Source: Telmatactis stephensoni
Lineage: Eukaryota; Cnidaria; Anthozoa; Actiniaria; Isophelliidae
DNA length: 64,000 nucleotides
Direction of reading: 5' to 3'
Assembly (NCBI GenBank): GCA_029948255.1
Contig: JALIZF010001801.1
Span: 682,001 to 746,000, forward strand
The notes beneath the pieces are model-generated. The model was not told where the DNA came from. It worked only from the letters and a program-made list of their open reading frames with translations, and ran no database searches. Every line of letters starts with the position of its first letter. Within the stretch, counting starts at the first letter, position 1. A program made the translations under genes and the position numbers. Shown piece by piece: positions 1-20,500 of this stretch.

Positions 1-262
1 TGTGCCAATGACTGCCACCATACAGTCCATGTATAACCTTGGAGCATTAGCTCCAACCAGTAACCACACTGTCTGAAGTACAGTAGCTAATAGGATTACT
101 TCTACATGAGAGAGCCTGGAAAAACCCTTACAGTCAGAATGACAGCCAACCAAAACAGCTCGGTAGCAGCTGCAGGAAATTGAGTCCATTACCCCAGAGG
201 TGGCATCTTACCAGCACGTACAAATGTCATCTTAACTTCCAGTGACAGTATCACTTCAGATG
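1..262. other. Flank downstream of SETD9, no gene seen
   Basis: This is the 3' side of the minus-strand SETD9 gene and probably includes its 3' untranslated region. I see no coding frame, RNA gene or repeat that I can name. Confidence 0.4.
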
Positions 263-1503
263 TCAATGAATTACTGTAAAGTATGATGACAACACTTCTT
301 CTCCTTCATAAATCTTTCTTGTTGAAACCAGAGCAACAGTCCTGACAAAGGCTTGTTCTTGTCCAATATTTTCAGCTCCATACCACACATTTGGAATATA
401 TTTTAGCAAATGAATTGGCATTGACTTAATGAATATATCAAGTTCTTGGTAGGCTACATTAGCAGGAAATGTTCTTGATGCATTATTTGCATATTGACCA
501 ACAGACAAGGGATTTAAATGTGTGTTGTTCAACCAGGAAAAGTCACAGGTTTTATAAGGTCCTATCTGATCTCGCATCCCACTGGATCTGTAAAATATAC
601 ATAAATTAGATACAGTTGTAAATCTCCATAAATTCATGTTTTTGTAGTCATTCAATGGAATTGGTCCAGATTGGAATGCAATGGATCCAAAGTAAGTTGG
701 GTTTGATACTGCAAGAGCAAGCTCTATAATCAGATCAAAATCTCACTTCTTGATCCTTTGGAATTCAATGAGTTAGAATTAAACATCTTGAAATCAACAA
801 ATATATCAGCACGAGGTGCACTCATTCAATTGCTGTACTACATTCAACTACCTGTAAATATACTTTGAAATCCCACGATCATTTCCATCAATAAGTATAC
901 CGTCAATACACCTGAATACAAACTGATTAGAGATAGACTGCAATAGGATAGGTTCATGTGGCCAGTAGATTGTCCCTGGATACAATGCAACAAGACTTCC
1001 CCTGGGTACCTCCCCTTGGGCAACAAAAAGTCCTTCTCCTCCCCCAGTCAGTAGGCTTGGTCTTCTCTCTACTTGATATCCATATATTTTTGTCATAACT
1101 TGCAAAGCCTGTTGTCTTTGTTGATCTTCATCAATAACTTGAGGCCCATGGTCATGTAACGCTTGAAGAAGAGTTGTACAAAGAATGTAGTAATTTGTCA
1201 TTAGGGATTATATTGTCTTGTGACAGGCTGGGTACTTCTCTTACTGTCCTATTACGAAAATGCAGTCAGTTTTTAAAATTTGGAAACAACATAATATACA
1301 GCGTAAAAAAACACAACTATCAAAAGTTTGAAGTTATTTGACAAAGAAACAGGCTATAGCTAGCCAATTTTTCTGTAATTATGCATATATCTTTACAAAT
1401 AATATATGCATAGTGTACATACAGACCTGTTTTTTAAATTCAAGGCAATCCATGGAACGAACCGATATTTATAAGAATTCCACCATTTCAGCCATTTGTT
1501 CAT
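263..1503 (-). CDS. SETD9: SETD9-like SET-domain protein, 3 exons, apparent frameshift
   Basis: Exons on the minus strand are 1503-1427, 1248-852 and 587-263 (stop). Exon 1 begins at an ATG and encodes a basic, Trp-rich start containing YKYRFVPWIALNL, which matches vertebrate SETD9. Exon 2 starts RTVREVPSLSQ in one frame and continues as LLQALHDHG through YPGTIY, FRCIDGILIDGNDRGISK in another frame. Exon 3 holds VGQYANNAS and EGEEVLSSYF, which fill the places of the SET-domain NHS and GEE/Tyr motifs. SETD9 is a little-studied member of the SET lysine-methyltransferase superfamily, and its substrate cannot be read here. The splice phases agree only if one extra base near 1170-1180 is removed, because the first frame reaches TGA soon after. 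This could be an assembly error, an allele or a real lesion. A long insert present in human SETD9 between the two blocks is missing here. The family call is strong; intactness is uncertain. Confidence 0.88.
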
Positions 1504-1679
1504 TATCACTGTATGAGCCAACGAACAGTTGTTTATAAGGACAGCGGTAGCAGCTTTATCACCAGACCCCTAACGGTTCAGTTTGGAACGCCTGTTTGCA
1601 CGTGGTAAAATATTGCGAAAAAAACGTATGAAACAAAACTGTTCGTTTATAAACAAATTTTGGACTGAATAAACGAACA
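1504..1679. promoter_or_regulatory. Shared divergent promoter of SETD9 and DIMT1
   Basis: Only 176 bp separate the two ATGs, which point away from each other, so both genes must start transcription from this spacer or from inside each other's first exon or intron. TGTTTATAA occurs on the plus strand near 1530 and as TTATAAACA on the opposite strand near 1650. It resembles a forkhead-type core, but the link is only suggestive. I see no strong TATA box. The shared-promoter role is inferred from geometry. Confidence 0.6.
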
Positions 1680-9455
<7,776 letters not shown>

Positions 9456-9458
9456 TTT

Positions 9459-9690
9459 AGCTTTACATCATCATCATTGGTGCCAGAGGTTAAATTCGCT
9501 TTACATCATCATCATTGGTGCCAGAGGTTAAATTCGCTTCCCTTCATCATTGGTGCCAGAGGTTAAATTCGCTTCCCTTCATCATTGGTGCCAGAGGTTA
9601 AATTCGCTTCCCTTCATCATTGGTGCCAGAGGTTAAATTCGCTTTACATCATCATCATTGGTGCCAGAGGTAAAATTCGCTTCCCTTGGC
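9459..9690 (+). repeat. 37-39 bp minisatellite just past the DIMT1 stop
   Basis: Units carry CATCATCATTGGTGCCAGAG and then GTTAAATTCGCTT, in two variants that differ in CTTTACATC versus CTTCCCTTC. There are about six copies, starting four bases after the DIMT1 stop, so they probably lie in its 3' untranslated region. Confidence 0.9.
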
Positions 9691-9836
9691 GCTCAGCCGG
9701 GGAGAGTCGTCTGTCACTATGGAGGAGCGAGAAGACACAAATTAAAATTAAGCATCCAGGATAACCTTGGACAGCATAGCTAACCGTACAAACATTGACC
9801 CTTTCAAAACCATTGAACATACACTGTATCAAGAGA

Positions 9837-10165
9837 AAATGAGTTAAGAGAAGGAATCCCCGTGACCCATCATATGCCCTGTTTGATGCTATTTTTAGAA
9901 CCTTGTCACTATGACCTTGACTTAGCCATGACCTTTTTCGAATTGTTTTTTTTTTTTTGTACTTCATTCGCCCTTTTTCTCAAGTTTAAACTCTTTTTTC
10001 ATCGACGAACGTTATACACCCTTTTTCCGCCATTGTGATCTTGAGGCAATGCGAAAGCTCGCGCGCTCTCGACCAATCAGATTCACTCTAAAAATAGCAT
10101 CAAATGGGGCATATGATTGTTCAAAGACCTAATACGCGCGATTCCTTCTCTTACTTCATCTTTTC
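9837..10165. mobile_element. Foldback element after DIMT1
   Basis: The left arm (9837-9905) contains AGAGAAGGAATC and GGGCATATGA-type words plus ATAGCATCAAA in reverse complement. The right arm (10083-10162) reads CTAAAAATAGCATCAAA, GGGGCATATGATTG and GATTCCTTCTCTTA. No coding frame is seen. Confidence 0.55.
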
Positions 10166-13009
10166 TTTGATTGTATTTTGTAGACCGAAATGAATCGGGA
10201 AATTTGTCGATTAGATATTAAAGAAGCGTATACACGTGGACGTTTCAAACAGCGACTGAGACATATTAGCCACTTATACCGCGCATTAATAAGATGAAAC
10301 ATACAAATCCAGTTATTACTAGTGGCACAGACGCTCCTGGGGGTACTGCCATATTTTTGGTTGGAGATGATCGTCGTATCTTTTAGGGTCCAAATTACAG
10401 TATTTGAAGAAATCTTGTCCGTTTATTTGTTTTATTGGTTCCTTTTAGGGCTAAAAATAGCTCGTGTTATACACATTTTGATATCCCTTCTTTGGTACAC
10501 CCCCTCTACCACGGGCAGGAATCATTTCGGTCTCAGATACTATGTTCAAGGAGTCCACGTTTGTGCAATTAGCTATATACAAATAAAAACATCGTTCGTT
10601 GGTCAATCTGAGACGAAACGGATTTTTTGTGGTGGTGTAGGTTTAAGACGATAAAGCACAACTTTAACTAATTAAGAAAATCTTAAACGCTGTCGATCAG
10701 CTATAAATAACTTGATCTAAATTTATCGATATTATTAGTCGATCTGATTATAACTACGATATTACTGATGTAAATTGTACTGACTCTAGATCACTGGTAG
10801 GGCTCTCTAAGCTATACGTTCAAGTGTCTCATTGACGTTAAAGAATCCTAGTCGATCGCTATTTTGTCGGCCAGAAAAATACCGAAACATCTAAAACATC
10901 CATTTCCATCGGCTGATTTTCCAAGTAAATGCAGTATTTTTAACTAAATATTGTTAACTAAGTATAATGCTTTATTTGTGGATGATTATATCGATCGAAG
11001 TTTGTGCAGGGATATCAGCTTTTTTGAGCGTAAACAACAAAGGAGTGGCTGTCTAAGATTCTTTAAGCAAAGTAAATAAAAACGGTATATTTATTCAATC
11101 TAATTCCCTATCCGTTCTCAGTTCTCATTATTAGGTCCACATCAGCAGTATCCCTGCTATTTACCTAACAAAATAAAGTATGTATGTATGTTTGTATGTC
11201 TGTTTGCGCTCTCCTCGCAGGCTGTTTTTTTTCCGCTTCAAACATACAAAGGGATCCCAGAATGTGCGTCTGCTAAAATCCGTTCCACGAAAGGTGGATA
11301 GCATTATTGGTTGGCTAAGTCCTAACCAGATGAACAAGTTTATTAAATGATGCCATCATTTTATCTATTGATATCCACCTTTCTTGCGACGAGTCCTGCT
11401 TCCTTATTTTAGTTGCGCGTTTAAGGAAAGTGAAAACTGTCAGAACACGCGCGTTTTCCGGCAGGTACTCAATGTCTTGAGATTTGACAAGAAAATGATT
11501 GGATGTCTAAATCCTATGGTACACATCCTTTCCTTTTTTGAAAACTTTATCTTTTCTCGTTTTTAACAGAAAGTAGGCATGTTCACGTCTCAGTCCATGA
11601 ACCCGATACAAATGAACAAAGTCCTTTTTGGGTAATGTTTCCTTTCTGAATGACGATATATCAGGTGTTTGGAAGTAAACAAGAAAAAATATTGTATTGT
11701 ATTGTATTGATATTGATGTGATGCGTTTGATACGCTTTATCAATTAATAGCTAGTAGACCCAAGCAGCTAATGAAATCATTGAAAATTGGCTTCAAATGT
11801 ACCAATTGATTGTTCGGAATAATGTTAACTAACACGTGTCTGCGGTCGGCTTATCATGTTTATAAATGTTAATGGCGTTGCTAGCTTCCTTGGTGCGAGC
11901 AAACACTAACTGATATCGAGTGAAACTCGTGCTTCGACTAAACATCAATGAAAGATCGCCTCAATTAAAGACACACTTGACAACCCAGTCATCATGATGA
12001 AGAGAAAGTGAAGTCATTTGTCTGCACAACTGGTCAGTATGGTCGCCACAATGGCCCAATTGTATAGTAGAGATGAATTATTTGTTATAAGACCGAATAT
12101 GTCACAATTTCAAGAGGACTCTGAGAAGACAATTATTGTCAGTCGAATTACGTGTCTTCTCGACAAAAATCTCGTCTACAAGTTGAATCATCACAATTCG
12201 TCTTGACGGATAGTTCATGATCTAATTTGGGCCACAATAACGGGACAACTCCTGGAAGGACGCATTACCTCGCAAAAAAAGTTTCAAGAGAGTGAAGTAG
12301 CCATTGTATAAGGTTTGATGACCTTTTTTACTTTGGGGTCTGCAGGGTTGAGGCTAACCAAACAAATGACTCAAACAGTAAAATAACTTTCTATTGACAA
12401 TATTACTGAACAATTTCTCGTTACCAGCAGCAAAGTGATCTGGACTCTTACAAACGACAAACATCAAAATTTTAAACTGTAAACCATGGGCAAAATCTAA
12501 AAAGGTTTTTGAACGGAATAACGACAAGTTGAGCTCCCATCTAGATCATATCTCATTCATGTTTCCCAATTATGCAAAAACGCTAGCGCGTTATATTATT
12601 TAACTCATGAAAGAGATATGACGCAGTCTAAGACAGTCTGAGTCGTATAAAACTAATAACGTAATTTCTATTTGCTATTCACTATTGGTTTTCGTTTTAC
12701 GTGTTTAGTAAAATCACTTCAGTATATTCGACAGACGGTATGCGATAACTTGAACTGAATCATGTGTTTTGTTCAAATTGTTGTCTAGATCAGATTATTA
12801 TTCATTTTCAGCACAAACTCTACCCGGCTCCATTTCCAGCTGGATATTTTCTTAGTATACGTAGTCTTTTACGTATTTCTTTTTTTCTTGCCGCTTCGTG
12901 ACTCGTAAACGAAAACTCAGTCAACTAGCGACCTCAGTCGTGGCTGGTAAACAGAATCAGTCAAGAAAAACCGTGATAAAAATCTGACAATATTTAGTCT
13001 GCAATCGAT
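10166..13009. other. Intergenic stretch, no gene recognised
   Basis: There are short open frames here, but none has a recognisable domain or exon structure. The stretch has TATG/TGTA simple repeats near 11178-11205 and a weak hairpin around 11288-11395, with GAAAGGTGGATA against TATCCACCTTTC. I see no RNA gene. Confidence 0.4.
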
Positions 13010-13013
13010 TTAA

Positions 13014-13760
13014 GGTAATTCCGTAGTTTTGCAGTGCGCATCTCTACTGCGCATAGCATAGTTCAGCCTATTTTGATTTGTTCGATTGTAAAAGATATAT
13101 ATTTGACTTAAAATGATGCAAGCTTTAGTCTTATGAAGTTTTTAACAGTAGACACACTCTAAGAGGCACTATAGTGGTTACTCGCCTTAGTCCTCTTCGG
13201 TCACAGGCTGTTTACGACGCCTTGTTTCACACTTTAGCGCGTCGTAGCGCGGAAACGAGCACGGGCACCTATTCTTTTTATTTTTGCAAATCAACGGTAA
13301 TAAGGTTCTCTACCATGTATATATAATTATAGTCAAGATTCCATGTCCAGTTTTTTAGATATTTTCCAAAACGTGCGGTCGGAATTAAGGTGCTTTCACG
13401 CTGCTTCAAGGGCACGTACTATCAACCAAGTTTACCTTCGTTCTTGTAGCAAACGCATTTTTACGACAATTTATTGCATCATAATACTAGGCTTTTGCTC
13501 AAAGAGAGAAAATGAGCTCATATTAGTCAGCTAGCACTGCTCAGATTCAAGAATTTAATTATTTTTGACGCGATTTTGATTTTCGAATCTTGAGCCCTCA
13601 AGACACAAAAGATGGTGTACTTCAAAGCAATCTAGCGCAAAAACGGCTACGGTGACCCCCATTTTTATTTCATTTTTGGGATAAGTAACTCAAAAATTAT
13701 TACTGTGTGAAGTTTTATGAGAATTCCATGTTTACTTTTATTTCTGCAGAACTGATTACC
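13014..13760. mobile_element. 747-bp TTAA-flanked DNA transposon (piggyBac-like, non-autonomous)
   Basis: TTAA stands directly on both sides (13010-13013 and 13761-13764). The left end reads GGTAATTCCGTAG and the right end, read backward, begins GGTAATC, so the terminal repeats are imperfect. The interior has no transposase frame. A second copy at 18568-19311 has the same length within a few bases and is highly similar throughout. Confidence 0.8.
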
Positions 13761-14354
13761 TTAACTACGCTAGAGATCTCAATTTCAAGACGTAACTGGT
13801 TTAAGAATCATAACTCCTGCAATTTTGAATTTTGGACTAAAAGTCAATTTTGTTTTCAAGCCCGCCAATAGTATTGAACTGATTCTATCTTATTTGCACA
13901 AGATAATGTGAAACGAATTCCGTACCCACACTTAGAAAGTGTCGTGAATATCAATTTGCTGTTTCAAGTCCGCGTCTACTACTTCTAATATCTAAAAAAC
14001 CTACTACCTTATAGGACTTAGTGAAATTGGTCGAAATGGTTCGTATAAATTATACATACAGATATCTATATTATTGAAGTGTTCGTATTTTATCGATGTT
14101 CGTATTTCAGAGGTTTCTGTGTGATTGAGATGCGTTTGTATTACAGAGGTGCATGCACTATAGAGATTCTTACTTACATGCATACATACATAAATTCAAC
14201 TTTATTTCAACTCGAACTTTAGAGTAGCTAAAGAATTAAGCTAATATACTCGAGCAAATGGTTCCTTGACCGATATTATCAGAGGACAGAAATCTATGGC
14301 TCGATCTAAAACGTGGACAAATTTTTTATAAAAGCAATACAAAACGATCACTTA

Positions 14355-14500
14355 AAATGACTCTATACTGTGATATAAACACTCTGGAAGATGAAGAGCA
14401 CCTAATTGAAAAGCAAGACAAACACTCAGTCGTCTGGGCCTCATGTTTCTGAGCTCGCTTTTCTTGTGTTCTTAGAGGCATGCGCGCTTGTTTTATTGCT
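14355..14500. repeat. Degraded TGTGATATAAACACTC foldback repeat
   Basis: CTGTGATATAAACACTCTGG followed by AAGATGAAGAGCAC and an AAAGCAAGACAAACACTC stretch matches one arm of the complete foldback element at 58674-58860. The second arm is poor here. Confidence 0.55.
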
Positions 14501-15442
14501 TAGTTATAGACATATCAGTTGTTGTTTCAGTTTAATTTTCATTCAGTTAAAGTCATGATATTTCATCACAAAAAGTACTATTACCGTGTGTACGTAAAGA
14601 TGGCTGTGTTCTCCTTATAAGTAGAGCTGGTGTTGCCTTTGAACTCTCCTCTATGACGTAGATCAATTACCAAGAAGATCTACAAAACCCACGTAGCCCA
14701 CTCTTATGCGAACCATTCTTGTTCTGATGCCCTTAAAAAGATGATATAGGTTCTCGAGAATGTTCTTGGACAAAGAGATTGAAAATGAAACCCGTTTGAT
14801 AGTCCCATGACAAATTCAATTCCACACGTCAACAAGTTAAGAATAGATATTTCTTTCACTTTAAGCTGGCACGGCAAGCGATTGCTGAGTTCGCAGTAAG
14901 GTGAGGAAACTTGGTCTTAATCTGTTTCTAAGTAGAAAATTAAGATTATTAATTTGTATCGATAAGATAAGTTAACTTCGCACGTTTCTAATTCCTTCAC
15001 AATCAATTTCCATCTCTTTTTCTATTTATTTATGTACAATAGATCTAGCTTGATAGCTAACTTCTTATTTCTAATTCTTGAAGTCTTACAGTACTAAAAG
15101 ATTTTCACTCTGTTTCTGTAACCATTTAATCTTTTCATCAGCATCAATTCCAAATTCACTTCATTTCTACATTTCAGCGCGGCCGTTTTGACTTGTCCAT
15201 CGCTTCACGTACAGTTTAGTTTCCATATGTCGTTTGTTTTCGTTTTCTATGTCTAAAGTCACTATGGCTGCGTACCTATGCATTGAAGTCTACAGTGTTT
15301 TACTGAGATATAACAATGCTTTTTTGGACAATTGTTATTAAAAACTAATCAAATCCAGGTTAACCTTAAAGGTAAACACCGTGTGAGGCTTGTCAGACTT
15401 GACAGATCATAAGCTAAATTTGAACAAATCATTCCATGCCTT

Positions 15443-15890
<448 letters not shown>

Positions 15891-16259
15891 TTTCTTGTTT
15901 TCTTTTTCCCTCCCTTTCTTTACTTCTTCCTTTCTTTTCTTCTAGTCTTTCTTTCCATCTTTCTGTCTTTCTTTCTTTCACGCTTCTTTCTTTCTGTCTT
16001 TCTTACTGTCGATCCTTTTTTCTTTCTTCCTTCCTTTCTAATCAGTTCGGCACTGCATGCACTTCAAAACGGCTGTCGATCATGTGTTCCATTACAAATC
16101 TATAGTATTTCGCATTTGAATTAATAATAATGAAAATATATATCTTATTCCAATTGCATAAAACAGACACTATATTATACCATAAACCTGTTGAGTAAAT
16201 ATCAATGATCTTATCGTCTGGCCACGACAGGATTGTAGTTAAAATTATAAAATGTTTTA

Positions 16260-16560
16260 TCTAATGACATTTTATTTTTATCTTCTTTTTTTTTTTCATT
16301 TCATTTTATTTTCATTTTATTACATTTTCATCTAATTTTTTTTAATTTAATTTGATTTGATTTGATTTGATTTTATCTTATTTTTATGTTATGTTATTTT
16401 ATTTTATCTTTATTTTATTCATTTCATTTTACTTTGTTTTGTTTTCTGACGTTGTCTTTTATTTCATTGCATTCATTTTGTATTATTTCATTCTTTTTTT
16501 TTTTCTTTTTTTTCTTTTTATTCCATTTTACATGTCAGTTTGATTTGCTTTGTTCCACCT
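16260..16560 (+). repeat. T-rich low-complexity tract
   Basis: ATTTT, TTTGA and TTTTATTT words dominate, with several T runs. There is no coding or RNA signal. Confidence 0.7.
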
Positions 16561-16967
16561 ATAGATAAAAAAAAGTGTTTGAACAAAAAGATCATGATAC
16601 ATTCTTGACCTCAGCACCAAAAATAAACTGTGGCGTTTGTTCTAGTTGTATCGATGGAAGCTTTGATATTTCAGTCAGGTACGTCAGATACGCAGTTGTA
16701 TTGTTCTTGCGATTTTACTCACTCATGAAACCGGCAGTGATGAACCATTGATTTCGGAGTCGAGTTGGACTTCGAGCTGGAGTTGGAGTTCGAGTTGGAG
16801 TTATGCTTATTTCCTTCAAATGTAATTGTTACAGCCTATTAGAAACAAAACCGGAAAACAGTGGAATTATAAGGGTCTACTAGTGCATTTTACTCTCTTG
16901 AAAAGAAGACCGATTTTAGTTAACCCGTGTAACAAAAACTAACAGCTAACGCAGGCTCATTACATGG

Positions 16968-17155
16968 TATATGGGATCAGGGATCAAGCCCCAAATTATG
17001 GCCAGGATCAGGGATCAGAGGCCAGTGCTCAGTGATCAAATGGGTGGGATCGAGGATCAGGGACATTTGGTCAGGATCAGGGATCAGCTCAGTTTTTGCA
17101 CCAAGGATCAGGAATCAAAAATTTCTAAAAATATGGGCTCATGGGATCAAAATAT
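16968..17155 (+). repeat. GGATCAGGGATCA tandem repeat
   Basis: GGATCAGGGATCA and shorter GGATCA words recur irregularly with spacer sequence between. It is a degenerate minisatellite, and the short open frame across it reflects the repeat. Confidence 0.7.
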
Positions 17156-17542
17156 ACCATGTTACGAGCCTGGCTAACGTGTTATAGCTAACCTAAAATT
17201 TATTTCACAGTTTTAATTTTGTAAAACGATCACTCTATTTCACTAAAATAGAAGTGTCTTCTAAAGTGTTCTTATTGATAGCTACAATACATGGCTATAA
17301 AAGATTATTGAAAATCCCGTGTAAACCCAACTTTCTTCTAACGGAAATCTAGATTGAGTTTGTTGATCTCTGTTGAAACAATGCGTCGCCATTGAGTCTA
17401 GGCGGTGTCCATGGACCAACCTTGAAAGAAATACCTCCTCAATGCTGTCATGTCCTTTCCTGGCTTGTATTTTCTGTGAAACAATACCCACATTTATTTG
17501 GTTTATTTACTAGGTCTACAGGCTATTCTACAACCAAGAACA

Positions 17543-20500
17543 ATGTTTTCTCATGGTGGTTGTGTATGGTTAATTTTCGTGTTTGTTCTTGGAGTTGGAC
17601 CTGTACGCCACAGCGAAGAATCAACCTCAGGTAAGATAAAATCACAGACCAAGAGTTTTGAGAAATATTCAATTCTTTGAAGTATACTTTACAGTGTGGC
17701 CAGAAAGTCAAACCGTGAACACTTGAACGTTTTTTACAATTTGTTCCTTAAAAAGCTACAAGGATATTAAAATTACAAAATAGGAGGTAAAAAGATACCA
17801 ACTACCTGCCTGGTTTATAGATTTTAGGCTGTAACTAACTTTTGTCTTTTTAAGATGTTATAAAACTGGAAGTGTAATGGTTGAGTGCATGACCTCACTT
17901 TAGCGGAATAGAATATTTAAAGTTAAAAAGTCTATTTCATAGAAGTTGCACTATATGTTTTTGGCTACACGTACTCAACGTGAGTTATTTTATACATATG
18001 TATGAAATATCACTTCATAAGTTGAAATTGCAGGGCGTTTTTGTCGCAGACTGAAGACAACTGAGAAGAGAGAATCGAAACGATTTCGATACTGATATAG
18101 TAAACCTTTGACTTTTCAGTTTAAACTCACATCAAAACACGTATTACCGTATTTCTTTTACAAAGAATGTAAGTTTAGAAGGATGATTTAGTGTCCTATT
18201 TACAATAATAATAATACTAGGACCAAAACTGACCATGATAAAGCTGATTCAGTTTCACTTTTATATTCTAATTGATGAAAATAAATATCTTTTACTTTCT
18301 TATTTGAAAGCAATAAATATTATTCATGCAGTTAACTGGATTCATGACCAGGAAAAGATTCCGAAAGGTTCATTTATTTTCCCCATCATAATTTCTGATC
18401 ATATCGTTGGTTCAGCAAAATTAATCAAGTCAACACCGTAAACACTACAAACCCAAATCTGTTCAAACTGACCGCTTTTCATAAACACAATTTATATTTC
18501 ATTCTCGACTTCAGCGGACACGAATCTATGACCCGATAAGTTATGACTAGCAGTTTCAGTTTCTTAACATAATTCCGTAGTTTTGCAGTGCGCATCTCTA
18601 CTGCGCATAGCGTAGTTCAGCTTATTTTGATTTGTCCGATTGTAAAAGATATGTATTTGACTTAAAATGATGCAAGCTTTAGTCTTATGAAGTTTTTAAT
18701 AGTAGATACGCTCTAAGAGGCGCTATAGTGGTTACTCGCTTTACAAGGCTGTTTACGACGTCTTGTTTCACACTTTAGCGCGTCGTAGCGCGGAAACGAG
18801 CACGGGCACCTATTCTTTTCGTTTTTTGCAAATCAACGGTAATAAGGTTCTCTACCATATATATATAATTATAGTCAAGATTCCATGTCCATTTTTTTTT
18901 TAGATATTTTCCAAAACGTGCGGTCGGAAGGTGCTTTCACGCTGTTTCAAGGGCACGTACCAACAAACAACGTATCAACCAAGTTTACCTTCTTTCTTGT
19001 AGCAAACGCATTTTTACAACAATTTATTGCATCATAATACTAGGCTATTGCACAAAGAGAGAAAATGAGCTTATATTAGTCAGCTAGCACTGCTCAGATT
19101 CAAGAAATTAATTATTTTTGACGCGATTTTGATTTTCGAATTTTGAGCTCTCAAGACACAAAAGATGGTGTATTTTAAAGCAATCTAGCGCAAAAATGGC
19201 TACGGTGGCCTCCCTTTTTTATTTCATTTTTGGGATTAGCAACTCAAACATTATCACTGTGTAAAAGTTTTATGAGAATTCCATGTTTAGTTTTATTTCT
19301 ACGGAATTGCCTTAATAGACCTTTAATAGCTGCAGTTTGAAACACAATAATAGCTGCAGTTTGAAACACAATGCTTGATTGGTTTTCTGACCGATTTTTT
19401 GTGTTCTTTTTATGCTCTTTATATACGATGTTACAGATTTTCATCAAGAGAAAGCTTCCAATTCATTCAATATTGTACATCCTTATACACAATCCTAGCT
19501 TATGAATGACTGTCAGCTGGGTATCGTTTGTAGGGAGGGGAGGGGGTGTCAACTGTTTGTCAAGGAGGGATGGGGGAGGGGGGAGGGGTCGATAAAAAGT
19601 CACCTGTGCATTGCTTGTAGGGAGGAGAGGGGGGTGTCACCTGTATCACTAGTTTGTCAAGGGGGGGGGGGGGGGGGGTTGATGAAATTTCACCTGTGCA
19701 TTGCCTGTGGAGAGGAGAGGGGGTGTAACCTGTATTACTAATTTGTCAAAGAGGGAGGGATCAGTGAAATGTCACCTGTGCATTGCTTGTGGGGAGGAGA
19801 GGGGGTGTCACCTGTATCAGTAGTTTGTCAAGGAGGGGGGTTGATGAAATGTCACCTGTACATTGCTTGTAGAGAAGAGAGGGGGGTGTCACCTGTATTA
19901 CTAGTTTGTCAAAGATGGAGGGATCAGTGAAATGTCACCTGTGCATTGCTTGTAGGGAGGAGAGGGGATGTCACCTGTATTACTATTTTTTCAAGGAGGG
20001 AGGGATCAGTGAAATGTCACCTGTGCATTGCTTGTTGGGAGGAGAGGGGGTATCATCTGTGACACTAGTTTTTCAAGGCCTAGGAGGGAGGGATCAGTGA
20101 AATGTCTGAAATAAATTGTTTGCATGGAGGGGAGGGGTGTCCACTTTGTGACTAGTTTGTAGAGGAGGGAGGGATCAACGAAATGCCAATTGTGTATTGT
20201 TTGTTGGGAGGGGAGGGGTGTCAATTGTGTGACTAGTTTGCTAGTGTATTATGATATAAGGAACCTCTGGAGGACCTTGAGTAATGTTACGTCACAGTTG
20301 TAATAGAAAATACTTTGTCGTGTTAATATGGTGTCGTTTTTTCATAGGATGCTCCATTTCAACAGGGAACCAATTAAATCCATCCATTCTTGTCATGTGG
20401 TCAGCGCCTGGTGACGGAAAGTCTAACCTATATTTAGTAAGTTATAGACAGAAGCTACAAAGGAAAGAATAGAGCATTTTAAGTGATTACACTATATACC

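Noticed and set aside
844..1026. Minus-strand 60-residue frame over SETD9 exon 2
   Set aside because: It is an out-of-frame shadow of the real SETD9 exon, which is supported by homology and splice phase.
10322..10654. 110-residue hydrophobic frame in the spacer after DIMT1
   Set aside because: It has no recognisable family, no neighbouring exons and a composition like random AT-rich DNA.
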